Notes under the pieces: generated by a model
The model's database searches: none
Told to the model about the DNA's origin: nothing
Seen by the model: the letters and a program-made list of their open reading frames with translations, nothing else
Source: Chloroflexota bacterium
Lineage (GTDB): Bacteria > Chloroflexota > Dehalococcoidia > JACVQG01
Reading direction: 5' to 3'
Assembly (NCBI GenBank): GCA_016210545.1
Contig: JACQTY010000048.1
Span: 1 to 33,242 of the forward strand
DNA length: 33,242 bases
Shown: piece by piece, positions 1 through 6,473 of the stretch
Numbering within the stretch: position 1 is the stretch's first letter
Layout: every line of letters starts with the position of its first letter
Made by a program: the position numbers and the translations under genes

Positions 1-3
1 ATT

Positions 4-500
4 CAATCTCACGAAACGGAACGATTCTTCACCTGGCTGGTGCAGCACCTTGGTCCGCGCGCACCTTGCGGCAAATAGGCGGCCAACCCACCTCTCCCTT
101 TGGAAAAGGGAGATTGAGAGGGATTTGATGGCGGATTCAGGGCAGCCAGAATCCGCCACCCATTGAATCTCAGGAAAGGTAAGGTTTATTCACCTAGCTG
201 GTGCAACTGGACGCTCTACGGACAGGTCCCGACAAGGCGGGATCTTACCGTTCGTATGGCCCCGACAAGTCGGGGTCAGCTCTCTTCTTGATGGTAGATT
301 AAGGAATACCAATATCCACCGTCACTTCAATCTCACGAAACGGAATGATTCTTCACCGGCTGGTGTCGCAACAATTGTCATTTTGGCCCAGTATCGGTGT
401 ACGGGGTAAACTCAGGCCATCCCGACAAGTCGGGACGGCTCGGAGGCCGGAATGACATGATGGATCCCCTGTTTCGGGCCTCTTGATGGCGGATTACGGT
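4..500. repeat. Three imperfect direct repeats of about 160 bp
   Basis: No gene is visible before position 530. Three units start near 4, 165 and 328 with variants of CAATCTCACGAAACGGAA followed by TTCACC and GCTGGTG. Each ends with a variant of TTGATGGCGGATT (around 126, 289 and 484). The first unit also has a GGCGGATTC (130-138) and GAATCCGCC (149-157) inverted repeat at its junction with the second. Units two and three carry CCCGACAAGTCGGG-type hairpins near 227-242, 260-275 and 420-435. A fourth, diverged copy lies at about 14859-14996. The array may extend to the left of the window. No transposase is associated with it. Confidence 0.75.
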
Positions 501-529
501 ATATCTCCCCACGTGGCAAAGGAGCAATC

Positions 530-1306
530 ATGATATTTCGCACCATCACCTACGAGAAAACTGACAACAACACCATAGCCACCGTCACCCTGAACCGCCC
601 CGAGAAGCTCAACGCCATGGACCTGAGGATGTATGATGAGCTGGACAGGGCCTTCGAGATGGCGGACTGCGACCGGGAGGTGAGGGTAGCTATCTTGACC
701 GGGGCCGGCGACCGGGCCTTCTGCGCCGGCGACGACATCAGCATCTTCCAGGGTGTCGGGCGGGCTGGCGCCAGGGCTTTTATCAAGCGGGTCATGCCCG
801 TGATGATGAAGCTGGAGAAGATGGAAAAGCCGGTAATAGCCGCGGTTAACGGTTATGCCCTGGGGGGCGGCTTCGAGTTTGCCCTGGCCTGTGACCTTAC
901 CATCGCCTCGGAGAATGCCAGCTTCGGCCTTCCCGAGGGCAAGGTCGGGCTTATGCCGGCTTTTGCTGTGCTCCGGCTCGCCCAGGTCATCGGGGTCAAA
1001 CGGGCCAAGGAACTGGCGCTGACGGCGGAACCCATCAGCGCCCACAAAGCGCTGGAGTTCGGTATTGTGAACCAGGTTGTGCCGCTGTCGAAGCTACTGC
1101 GGACCGCCAAGGATATGGCCAGGAAGATAATCACCATTTCCCCGCTATCGGCGGCTATGACCAAGGCTGCCATCAACCGGCATAGCGGCGGCGAGGAGAT
1201 CGAGTACACCACGGAGGCTATCAGTCTGCTCATGATGTCGGAGGACCACAAGGAAGGCTATAAGGCGTTTCTGGAGAAGAGAGCGCCACGGTTCAAAGGT
1301 AAGTAA
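530..1306 (+). CDS. Enoyl-CoA hydratase/isomerase (crotonase family)
   Basis: This is a crotonase-superfamily protein of 258 residues, the normal length for a single-domain enoyl-CoA hydratase, which adds water to trans-2-enoyl-CoA in the cytoplasm. The CoA-binding and oxyanion-hole segments are visible as FCAGDDI (about 64-70) and the glycine-rich GYALGGGFE (about 108-116). Both glutamates used by classical hydratases appear to be kept: Glu116 in GGGFE and Glu136 in FGLPEGKVG. Hydratase activity is therefore more likely than a pure isomerase or hydrolase role, but the substrate cannot be read from the sequence. The ATG at 530 follows AAAGGAG with good spacing. It is the first gene of a same-strand run that continues into the VOC and B12-subunit genes, so a role in acyl-CoA breakdown is likely. 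Confidence 0.93.
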   Translation: MIFRTITYEKTDNNTIATVTLNRPEKLNAMDLRMYDELDRAFEMADCDREVRVAILTGAGDRAFCAGDDISIFQGVGRAGARAFIKRVMPVMMKLEKMEKPVIAAVNGYALGGGFEFALACDLTIASENASFGLPEGKVGLMPAFAVLRLAQVIGVKRAKELALTAEPISAHKALEFGIVNQVVPLSKLLRTAKDMARKIITISPLSAAMTKAAINRHSGGEEIEYTTEAISLLMMSEDHKEGYKAFLEKRAPRFKGK

Positions 1307-1319
1307 GGAAGGCTTGAGT

Positions 1320-1706
1320 ATGAAAATCGATCCGAATCTGAAGTGCGACGCCTGCAACGTGTCGATCAAGAAAGCTGAAGATGCCCTGATACTCTGGGAG
1401 CCGTGGAAGTCCTACTATGACCACCAGGACTGGCTAAAGATGAAGCCCGTGATGAAGATTGTCCACAAGGCGGGGGCCTGTTCCGCCCAAACCATGAAGG
1501 AGTACACCCACTCCATGGAGATGGCCGAAGTGGCGAGCGGCAAGGCGAGGGCGAAGCTGAACGCCATGGTCTGTGACATGGACCTTTCCAAGCTCAATGT
1601 GGCCCTGCTGTTGAGACGGGCTTTCAGCGATTTTGACGAAGCCGAATTTTTCAAATTCAGTGTTGAGGACTACCAGGACTACCACCGTAAGTCCGTGGAG
1701 TGGTAG
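1320..1706 (+). CDS. Small conserved-looking protein with Cys/His pairs, unknown function
   Basis: I do not recognise this 128-residue protein. The ATG at 1320 is preferred because GGAAGG lies seven bases upstream; an in-frame TTG at 1314 would overlap that site. The N-terminus has Cys9-x2-Cys12, followed by His49 and Cys54, a spacing that could bind zinc or another metal, but no named zinc fold is evident. The middle is rich in Lys, Met and Ala and looks helical. The C-terminus is acidic and aromatic (FSDFDEAEFFKFS, then EDYQDYH). There is no signal peptide or membrane segment. It starts 13 bp after the enoyl-CoA hydratase, so the two are probably co-transcribed, and an accessory role to that enzyme is possible. 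Confidence 0.75.
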   Translation: MKIDPNLKCDACNVSIKKAEDALILWEPWKSYYDHQDWLKMKPVMKIVHKAGACSAQTMKEYTHSMEMAEVASGKARAKLNAMVCDMDLSKLNVALLLRRAFSDFDEAEFFKFSVEDYQDYHRKSVEW

Positions 1707-1881
1707 CTTCAAGAAACAGGGGGCAAGAGGCCAGAGGCAAGAAGTTTCGTGGCCCGCTTCAGCCCTGGCATGAAGCAGCAGGAATTGCCTGCCCGCGGCG
1801 GACTCACAATCCAACAAGGCTCTTGTCGAAGCCGCCATGACTTATGAAAATGCCGCGCGGCAAGCTAATGGGAGAGTCCAG

Positions 1882-1899
1882 AGGCCGATACATCGGCCT
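1882..1899. repeat. Near-perfect 18-bp palindrome in the gap before the epimerase gene
   Basis: AGGCCGAT, a two-base centre, then ATCGGCCT. It lies in the 247-bp gap between the small Cys protein and the epimerase gene. No T-tract follows, so it is not a typical intrinsic terminator. It could be a protein-binding site or part of a short repeat. The gap also holds a stretch of the GCAAGAGGCCAGAGG type, which recalls the dispersed inverted-repeat families seen elsewhere in the window. Confidence 0.4.
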
Positions 1900-1953
1900 G
1901 ATTTATCGTTCCCCCGCTCCGATGTTGGAGAGGGGGTTAGGGGGTGAGGTTCA

Positions 1954-2349
1954 ATGATCAAGAGTATTGCCCACATCGGTATTGCCGTGAAGAATATGGA
2001 TGAAGCGGTTAGAACCTACGAGGCGCTTGGTTTCAAACTGGAAAAGGTGGAGTCCGTACCGGAGCAGGGGGTGAAGACCGGGTTTCTGCCGGTGGGCGGC
2101 AGCTACGTGGAGTTCCTGGAGCCGCTCAACGCCGAAAGCGGCGTCGCCAAGTTCATCGAGAAGCGCGGCGAGGGGATTCACCACATCTGCTTCGAAGTCG
2201 ACAATATCGAGAAAGAGATCAAGGCGCTGGCCGGGAAGGGTGTGGAGTTGATCGATAAGCAGCCGAAGAAGGGTGTCGAGGGTATGGTCGCATTCCTTCA
2301 TCCTCGCGCAGCCAAGGGCGTTCTCGTGGAACTGGTGGAGAAGAAGTAA
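1954..2349 (+). CDS. mce: Methylmalonyl-CoA epimerase-like VOC protein
   Basis: This is a 131-residue vicinal-oxygen-chelate (glyoxalase fold) protein of the length and pattern of methylmalonyl-CoA epimerase, which interconverts the 2R and 2S epimers of methylmalonyl-CoA. The four expected metal ligands are visible: His7 in AHIGIAV, Glu53 in YVEFLEPL, His77 in GEGIHHICF, and Glu126 in VLVELVEKK. The segment RGEGIHHICFEVDNI is typical of the family. The ATG at 1954 follows a GGTGAGG site. It is followed by two larger VOC genes and a B12-binding subunit of methylmalonyl-CoA-mutase type, which supports the epimerase call. Other 2-substituted acyl-CoAs remain possible substrates. Confidence 0.9.
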   Translation: MIKSIAHIGIAVKNMDEAVRTYEALGFKLEKVESVPEQGVKTGFLPVGGSYVEFLEPLNAESGVAKFIEKRGEGIHHICFEVDNIEKEIKALAGKGVELIDKQPKKGVEGMVAFLHPRAAKGVLVELVEKK

Positions 2350-2384
2350 CCCTTGTGCGATCAGTGTGGAGGCAGGGAGAGCGC

Positions 2385-3275
2385 ATGATAACCCGTTTCA
2401 GTCACTTCGGCCATGCTGTCAAGAGCATAGATGACGTGTTGCCCACATACGAGAAAGTCTGGGGGCTGCGCCCGTCGAGCTGGATGGCGTTCCCCGAAGA
2501 CTTCACAGAGAATGCCCTGCTTCCAGTTGGCCAGAACTACATAGAGCTTTTGCAGCCCGCATCGGAGAAGGGCGTCCTGGCCAGGTTCATCAGGGAGCGG
2601 GGCGAGGGTATGTATCACCTCTCCTGGGTAGTGGATGATGTGGGCAAGGAGATCAAGTCTCTACGAGCCAAAGGCGCCCGGGTCGCTGAGGCGCCTCCGC
2701 AGACTAACCTGGTAACCACAAGAGGTTGGATTCATCCCCGTTCCACCATGGGTCTCCTAATAGAACTGGTGGACGAAGAGCTGCTGGCTCACCCGGAGCA
2801 TCGGACGGAACAGGGCGGGCAACCGGGCAGTCTTGTAGTTGCCATGACCCACGTGCACCACGTTGTGAAAAGCATAGACAAAGCCCTGGCGATGTACGAC
2901 CGTCTGTGGGGCCTCAAAGCCGTCAAACTCACTTCTACCCCTGCCCAGGGGGTGAAGAATGCCATAGTCCGAATCGGCAAGGCCAACTATATTGAATTGC
3001 TGGAGCCTACCGATCCCCGGGGGTTGGTCGCCAGACATATAGAAAAGCGCGGTGAGGGACTGAGGAGCTTCTGCTTTACGGTCGGGGATTTCGAAGCGGC
3101 CGTCAAGTCCCTTCAGGCCACAGGGGTTGAGGTGCTGGTGATGCCTGCCGGAGCGCCAGGGGACTTTCAACTCAGGAGCGCCTGGATCAGCCCCCGGTAC
3201 ACCGGCGGACTGCTGGTGGAGCTGGGCCAGCACGAGGAGCTTCTTCGCTTCCAAGACCCCGAATACAGGGGATAA
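2385..3275 (+). CDS. Two-domain VOC protein, copy A
   Basis: This protein of 296 residues is an internal duplication of the VOC fold, with domains at about 1-135 and 150-285 joined by a short linker. Domain 1 keeps a full epimerase-like metal set: His7, Glu54, His78 and Glu127. Domain 2 keeps His156, Glu204 and Glu279 but has Ser228 where the third-ligand His is expected (GEGLRSFCF against GEGMYHLSW). Its metal site is therefore incomplete or rebuilt. Both domains resemble the neighbouring methylmalonyl-CoA epimerase more than dioxygenases. The ATG at 2385 follows AGGGAGAG, and the paralogue at 3364 starts identically, so an in-frame GTG at 2355 is less likely. The substrate is unknown; an acyl-CoA epimerase or isomerase is inferred from context. 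Confidence 0.88.
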   Translation: MITRFSHFGHAVKSIDDVLPTYEKVWGLRPSSWMAFPEDFTENALLPVGQNYIELLQPASEKGVLARFIRERGEGMYHLSWVVDDVGKEIKSLRAKGARVAEAPPQTNLVTTRGWIHPRSTMGLLIELVDEELLAHPEHRTEQGGQPGSLVVAMTHVHHVVKSIDKALAMYDRLWGLKAVKLTSTPAQGVKNAIVRIGKANYIELLEPTDPRGLVARHIEKRGEGLRSFCFTVGDFEAAVKSLQATGVEVLVMPAGAPGDFQLRSAWISPRYTGGLLVELGQHEELLRFQDPEYRG

Positions 3276-3363
3276 GTTGCGGGGGCCCATCTGAGGGCGT
3301 CCTTGCAGAGCCGCCAAGAGAAAGTATGCCAAGTACGAGCGGCCCGGGAGTCCAGGAGGAAGT

Positions 3364-4251
3364 ATGATAACCCGTTTCAGTCACTTCGGCCATGCCGTCA
3401 AGAGCATTGATGAGGTACTGCCCATATACGAGAAGCTGTGGGGACTGCGACCGTCGAGCCGGACCTCGTTCCCGGAGGACTTCACAGAGAATGCCCTGAT
3501 CCCTATCGGGCAGAACTATATCGAACTGCTTCAACCCACGTCGGAGAAAGGCGCCCTGGCCAGGTTCATCAAGGAGCGGGGCGAGGGGATGTACCACCTT
3601 TCCTGGGTGGTCGATGATGTGGCTAAGGAAATCAAGTCTTTGCGTTCCAAAGGGGCTCAGGTTGCTGAGACGCCTCCCCAGACCAACCTGGTGACTGCCA
3701 GGGGGTGGATTCATCCCCGCTCAACGATGGGGCTTCTCATAGAGTTGGTGGATGACAAACTGCTGGCTCACCTGGGGCATCTTCCCAAGGAGGCGCCACA
3801 GCCCGGAAGCCTAGTGGTTGCTATGACGCACGTCCACCATGCGGTGAAGAACATCGACCAGGCGCTGGCCATGTATGACAGGCTGTGGGGCATCAGGCCG
3901 ATAAAGCGCGCGACCACTCCGCTCCAGGGGGTGAGCAACGCCATAGTCCGCGTAGGCAGGACCAATTACGTTGAGCTTATTCAGCCAACAGACCCGCAGG
4001 GCCTGGTAGCCAAACACATAGAGAAGCGCGGGGAGGGTCTGAGGAGCTTCTGTCTGACCGTGAACAACTACAGGGAGGCCGTTAAGTCCCTGAAGGCCAA
4101 GGGCGTCGATGTGTTTGAAGCATCGAGCGCCCCAGGCGACATTCAGGTCAAGAGTGCCTGGATAAACCCAAAGCATACACGGGGGTTGCTCGTGGAGATC
4201 TGTGAGCACCGCGAGCTGTTAGCCTGGCAAGACCCGGAACGAAAGATATAA
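3364..4251 (+). CDS. Two-domain VOC protein, copy B
   Basis: This is a tandem paralogue of the preceding gene, 295 residues, with the same two-domain VOC layout. Its first residues, MITRFSHFGHAVKSID, are identical to those of copy A, and the DNA there is nearly identical too, which points to a fairly recent duplication or gene conversion at the 5' end. Domain 1 keeps His7, Glu54, His78 and Glu127. Domain 2 again lacks the third-ligand His (GEGLRSFCLTV, Ser228), so this loss predates the gene duplication. The ATG follows AGGAGGAAGT closely. The linker region (about 135-150) and the last 20 residues diverge most between copies. Different acyl-CoA specificities for the two copies are plausible but not shown by the sequence. 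Confidence 0.88.
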   Translation: MITRFSHFGHAVKSIDEVLPIYEKLWGLRPSSRTSFPEDFTENALIPIGQNYIELLQPTSEKGALARFIKERGEGMYHLSWVVDDVAKEIKSLRSKGAQVAETPPQTNLVTARGWIHPRSTMGLLIELVDDKLLAHLGHLPKEAPQPGSLVVAMTHVHHAVKNIDQALAMYDRLWGIRPIKRATTPLQGVSNAIVRVGRTNYVELIQPTDPQGLVAKHIEKRGEGLRSFCLTVNNYREAVKSLKAKGVDVFEASSAPGDIQVKSAWINPKHTRGLLVEICEHRELLAWQDPERKI

Positions 4252-4274
4252 TTCAGTAGTAGGAGGTTTCAACT

Positions 4275-4685
4275 TTGGCACCTCATGGCGCAATACGAGT
4301 CTTAGTAGCCAAGCCCGGTCTGGACGGCCACGACAGGGGGGCTAAGGTGGTGGCCAGGGCGTTACGGGATGCCGGGATGGAGGTGATATACACCGGCATC
4401 CGGCAGACTCCGGAGATGATCGTGGAAACGGCCCTGCAGGAGGACGTGGACGTCATCGGCCTCAGTATCCTGTCTGGCGCCCACATGGAGCTTTTCCCCC
4501 TGATCGTGGAAGGTCTGAAGAAAAAGGGGCTGGGGGATAGGCCGGTAGTGGCTGGAGGGATCATACCGGAAGAGGACGTGACCACCCTGAAGAAGCTGGG
4601 CATCAAGGGAGTATTTGGACCGGGCACGTCGACAAAGGATATTATCAACTTCATAAACAGCGCTGCCGGTCAGAAAAGCCAGTAG
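4275..4685 (+). CDS. Stand-alone B12-binding subunit of a methylmalonyl-CoA-mutase-type enzyme
   Basis: This 136-residue protein consists only of the cobalamin-binding Rossmann domain found at the C-terminus of methylmalonyl-CoA mutase. The base-off/His-on signature is complete: Asp17-x-His19-x-x-Gly22 in [11 protein letters not shown], Ser64-x-Leu66 in [10 protein letters not shown], and Gly94-Gly95 in VVAGGIIP. Separately encoded subunits of this size pair with a catalytic large subunit in split methylmalonyl-CoA mutases and in 2-hydroxyisobutyryl-CoA mutase. No large subunit is in the window, so the exact isomerase cannot be named. The TTG start is chosen because AGGAGG lies eight bases upstream. 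It closes the VOC/epimerase cluster, which supports a carbon-skeleton rearrangement pathway. Confidence 0.93.
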   Translation: MAPHGAIRVLVAKPGLDGHDRGAKVVARALRDAGMEVIYTGIRQTPEMIVETALQEDVDVIGLSILSGAHMELFPLIVEGLKKKGLGDRPVVAGGIIPEEDVTTLKKLGIKGVFGPGTSTKDIINFINSAAGQKSQ

Positions 4686-4734
4686 CTCCAGTATCCGTGG
4701 ATCTTGCCGGCCCGCCTGTTGGGGCTGGCGCTGA

Positions 4735-4758
4735 AGCCCCCTCTCTCCTTGAGGGGCT
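4735..4758 (+). terminator. Hairpin downstream of the B12-subunit gene
   Basis: AGCCCC (4735-4740) can pair with GGGGCT (4753-4758), about 50 bp after the stop codon. The downstream bases AATTACACAACAGTTTTTCG contain a T run only after some distance, so terminator function is weakly supported. The rest of 4686-5101 holds no gene I can support. It contains one half of a dispersed motif (CTCTCCGCGCACGGAGTCCG near 4846-4865) that recurs near 10319-10338. Confidence 0.35.
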
Positions 4759-5101
4759 AATTACACAACAGTTTTTCGCCATTGGATAAGACAGGCGGAA
4801 GTTTGAGACCAGTGTCTGTCTGTGAACCCTTCGGCCCTGAACGGCCTCTCCGCGCACGGAGTCCGATGCGTCGGACAGAATGACAAGTGCGCGCAACCTC
4901 TTTGAAAAAGTGTCGTGCACTGAGCCTCGAGGGGCCAGATGCACGGCGGTTCTTGAAGCTGCATTGGGACGGCTTGCGAAAGTTCTGGCACGAGGGACGG
5001 GCCTCGGCTCTCCAGGCTCGAAGAGGCGAGAATTGGGGAGCGCCAGTTTCGGAGCGTCGGAGAGCGGGCTCAGTTGTCCCTTCCTGGAAGTGTTGTCTGA
5101 T

Positions 5102-5156
5102 AGGGCCTTCTAACCCGTGGGTTGGGGACTTCCCCCAAGAGCCTTTTCTAGGCCCT
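5102..5156 (+). promoter_or_regulatory. Predicted branched RNA/DNA structure upstream of rpsF
   Basis: AGGGCCT (5102-5108) pairs perfectly with AGGCCCT (5150-5156). Between them lie a short AACC/GGTT hairpin (5112-5123) and a TTGGGG (5122-5127) / CCCCAA (5133-5138) hairpin, which share a base or two. Together they could form a three-way-junction-like fold. It sits directly before the rpsF promoter-like sequence. Ribosomal-protein operons often carry structured leaders, including an S6:S18-binding leader before rpsF, but I cannot match this one to that family by eye. If transcription starts at the downstream promoter, the element would act as DNA or as the 3' end of an upstream transcript. Confidence 0.4.
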
Positions 5157-5163
5157 CTTCCCG

Positions 5164-5172
5164 TGATATAAT
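5164..5172 (+). promoter_or_regulatory. Extended -10 promoter for rpsF-ssb-rpsR
   Basis: TGATATAAT contains a perfect TATAAT (5167-5172) preceded by the TGn extended -10 motif. The -35 region at the expected distance is weak (TTTTCT at 5144-5149), as is common with extended -10 promoters. Transcription would start near 5179, giving a short leader that still holds the AGGAGG at 5184-5189. Confidence 0.65.
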
Positions 5173-5195
5173 GGCACAGAATCAGGAGGCGATTG

Positions 5196-5483
5196 TTGCG
5201 AGATTACGAGTTGACTGTGATTTTGGACCCTCACGCTGAGGAGGAGAAGCTAACTGCCACGATAGATAGAATAACCCGGTGGGTAGTCGACGGTAAGGGG
5301 AGTGTCACTCAGGTTGAGCCACAGGGCAAACGCAGACTGGCCTATCCCATAAAGAGGTTTAACGAAGGGAACTATGTACTCTTCAAGTTTCAGGGGGAAC
5401 AGGCCCTTGCCAGGGGTATGGAAACCAACCTCAAGATGTCCGAGGACATTGTGCGCTATCTGCTGGTGAGGGTTGAGAAATAG
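5196..5483 (+). CDS. rpsF: 30S ribosomal protein S6
   Basis: Ribosomal protein S6 binds S18 and helps assemble the platform of the 30S subunit. The protein is about 95 residues, the usual length. It shows the family pattern: RDYELTVILDP at the start, then VTQVEPQGKRRLAYPIKRFNEGNYVLFKF, then DIVRYLLVRVEK at the end. There are two adjacent TTG codons, at 5193 and 5196. AGGAGG at 5184-5189 leaves three bases to the first and six to the second, so the second is preferred. A non-ATG start for a core ribosomal gene is notable. It is followed by ssb and rpsR in the classical order. Confidence 0.95.
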   Translation: MRDYELTVILDPHAEEEKLTATIDRITRWVVDGKGSVTQVEPQGKRRLAYPIKRFNEGNYVLFKFQGEQALARGMETNLKMSEDIVRYLLVRVEK

Positions 5484-5531
5484 GGTACATCCCGAATCCT
5501 GACTCGTGCCTCTGGGAAGGAGACGATAAAC

Positions 5532-5936
5532 ATGGCCAGTCTGAATAAGGTTATGCTTATTGGCAACATAGGTAGCGACCCTGAGATGCGATTTACCCCC
5601 ACCGGCAATCCCGTGACATCCTTTAACATGGCAGTCAGTCGCAATTTTACTACCCGTGAAGGAGAAAGGCGCCAGGAGACCGAATGGTTTACTGTGGTTG
5701 CCTGGAACCGCCTGGCGGAGACCTGTAACCAGTTTCTGACCAAGGGCAGGCGAGCGTATGTTGAAGGCAGATTACGTACCAGGACATGGGAAGGGCAGGA
5801 TGGGCAGAGGCGCTTTCGCAACGAGATCGTCGCCAACCGCGTGGTGTTTCTTGACAGGCAAGCTGCCGCCGCTCCTGCCGGAGACGAAAATGCCAACTCG
5901 GCGGAAGACGTTGAGGTAGAGGACCTGCCTTTTTAG
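5532..5936 (+). CDS. ssb: Single-stranded DNA-binding protein
   Basis: SSB coats single-stranded DNA in replication, repair and recombination. The protein has 134 residues. The OB fold occupies about 1-110, with the family features MASLNKVMLIGNIGSDPEMRF and ETEWFTVVAWNRLAE and a VEGRLRTRTW segment. A very short acidic linker leads to the C-terminal tip DLPF, the partner-protein docking tail normally ending in D-[IL]-P-F. The linker of about 20 residues is short compared with many SSBs. The ATG at 5532 follows GGAAGGAGA. Placement between rpsF and rpsR is the common bacterial arrangement, so the three genes are almost certainly one operon. Confidence 0.97.
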   Translation: MASLNKVMLIGNIGSDPEMRFTPTGNPVTSFNMAVSRNFTTREGERRQETEWFTVVAWNRLAETCNQFLTKGRRAYVEGRLRTRTWEGQDGQRRFRNEIVANRVVFLDRQAAAAPAGDENANSAEDVEVEDLPF

Positions 5937-5977
5937 GCCAAATCAGTTAACATATAGTGTGAAGAGTAGGGAGGATC

Positions 5978-6358
5978 ATGGTTCAACCTAGAACGAATAG
6001 ACCCAACAAGTATCGGAAAGATGGCAAGAGGGAAGGAAGAGGGAAGTACGTTCCCAAGCGCAAGGTATGCGCGTTTTGCGTGGACAAGGTGGAGACGATC
6101 GATTATAAGGACGTCTCCAAATTGCGCCGCTATATGTCTGTACGGGCCAAGATCGAGCCTCGCCGGCGTACCGGCACTTGCGCCAAGCACCAACGGGCGC
6201 TGGCCGTTGCTCTGAAGCGGGCGCGTCATCTGGCGCTGCTTCCCTTCACGCCGGCCCAGTTTGCGCCGGCCCCGGTCCGGCAGAGTGTGATCGCCACTGC
6301 CCCGGCGCCGCCCCCTCCGCCTCCTCCGCCTGCGCCAGTTCCGCAGGGACAAGGGTAG
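5978..6358 (+). CDS. rpsR: 30S ribosomal protein S18 with proline-rich C-terminal extension
   Basis: S18 pairs with S6 on the 30S platform. The core (about 25-92) is clear: [17 protein letters not shown], then [16 protein letters not shown], then [25 protein letters not shown]. Cys31, Cys34, Cys68 and His71 could form a zinc site, as in the Cys-containing type of S18. The protein has 126 residues against about 75 in most bacteria. The excess is a basic N-terminal stretch and a C-terminal tail of about 35 residues rich in Ala and Pro, with eight consecutive prolines (111-118). Such a run normally slows ribosomes and needs EF-P. The reading frame is open and ends at a clean stop, so the tail is probably real. 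The ATG follows a GGGAGG site. Confidence 0.95.
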   Translation: MVQPRTNRPNKYRKDGKREGRGKYVPKRKVCAFCVDKVETIDYKDVSKLRRYMSVRAKIEPRRRTGTCAKHQRALAVALKRARHLALLPFTPAQFAPAPVRQSVIATAPAPPPPPPPPAPVPQGQG

Positions 6359-6399
6359 GGCTGAGGTCCTTATCGACCAACCAGCCAACGTGTGCAAGA

Positions 6400-6429
6400 C
6401 TATACCCCCCGCAGTAACGGGGGGTATAG
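6400..6429. terminator. Strong 12-bp perfect hairpin after rpsR
   Basis: CTATACCCCCCG (6400-6411), a six-base loop CAGTAA, and CGGGGGGTATAG (6418-6429) form a perfect 12-bp stem. It lies 41 bp after rpsR and 44 bp before the foldase gene. No T-tract follows, so it may act as a transcript-end stabiliser, a partial terminator or a regulatory hairpin rather than a classical intrinsic terminator. Confidence 0.6.
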
Positions 6430-6473
6430 CTTGAAAGGCTTAGTTTCAATTCTCGTCCTCAGGGGGTTAACGC

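Noticed and set aside
227-435. CCCGACAAGTCGGG hairpins as operators of the enoyl-CoA hydratase gene
   Set aside because: The same motif recurs near 10311 and 21367 in unrelated contexts, so it is better explained as a dispersed repeat.
4-500. CRISPR array at the left end
   Set aside because: Repeat units are about 160 bp apart, imperfect, and lack the short uniform repeat/spacer pattern. No cas genes are near.
2726-2995. Plus-strand frame inside the first double-VOC gene
   Set aside because: It lies within a well-supported gene in another frame and has no protein-like features.
4871-5171. Two overlapping small frames upstream of rpsF
   Set aside because: No homology visible, no good ribosome binding site, and the region contains repeat motifs and the rpsF promoter structure.
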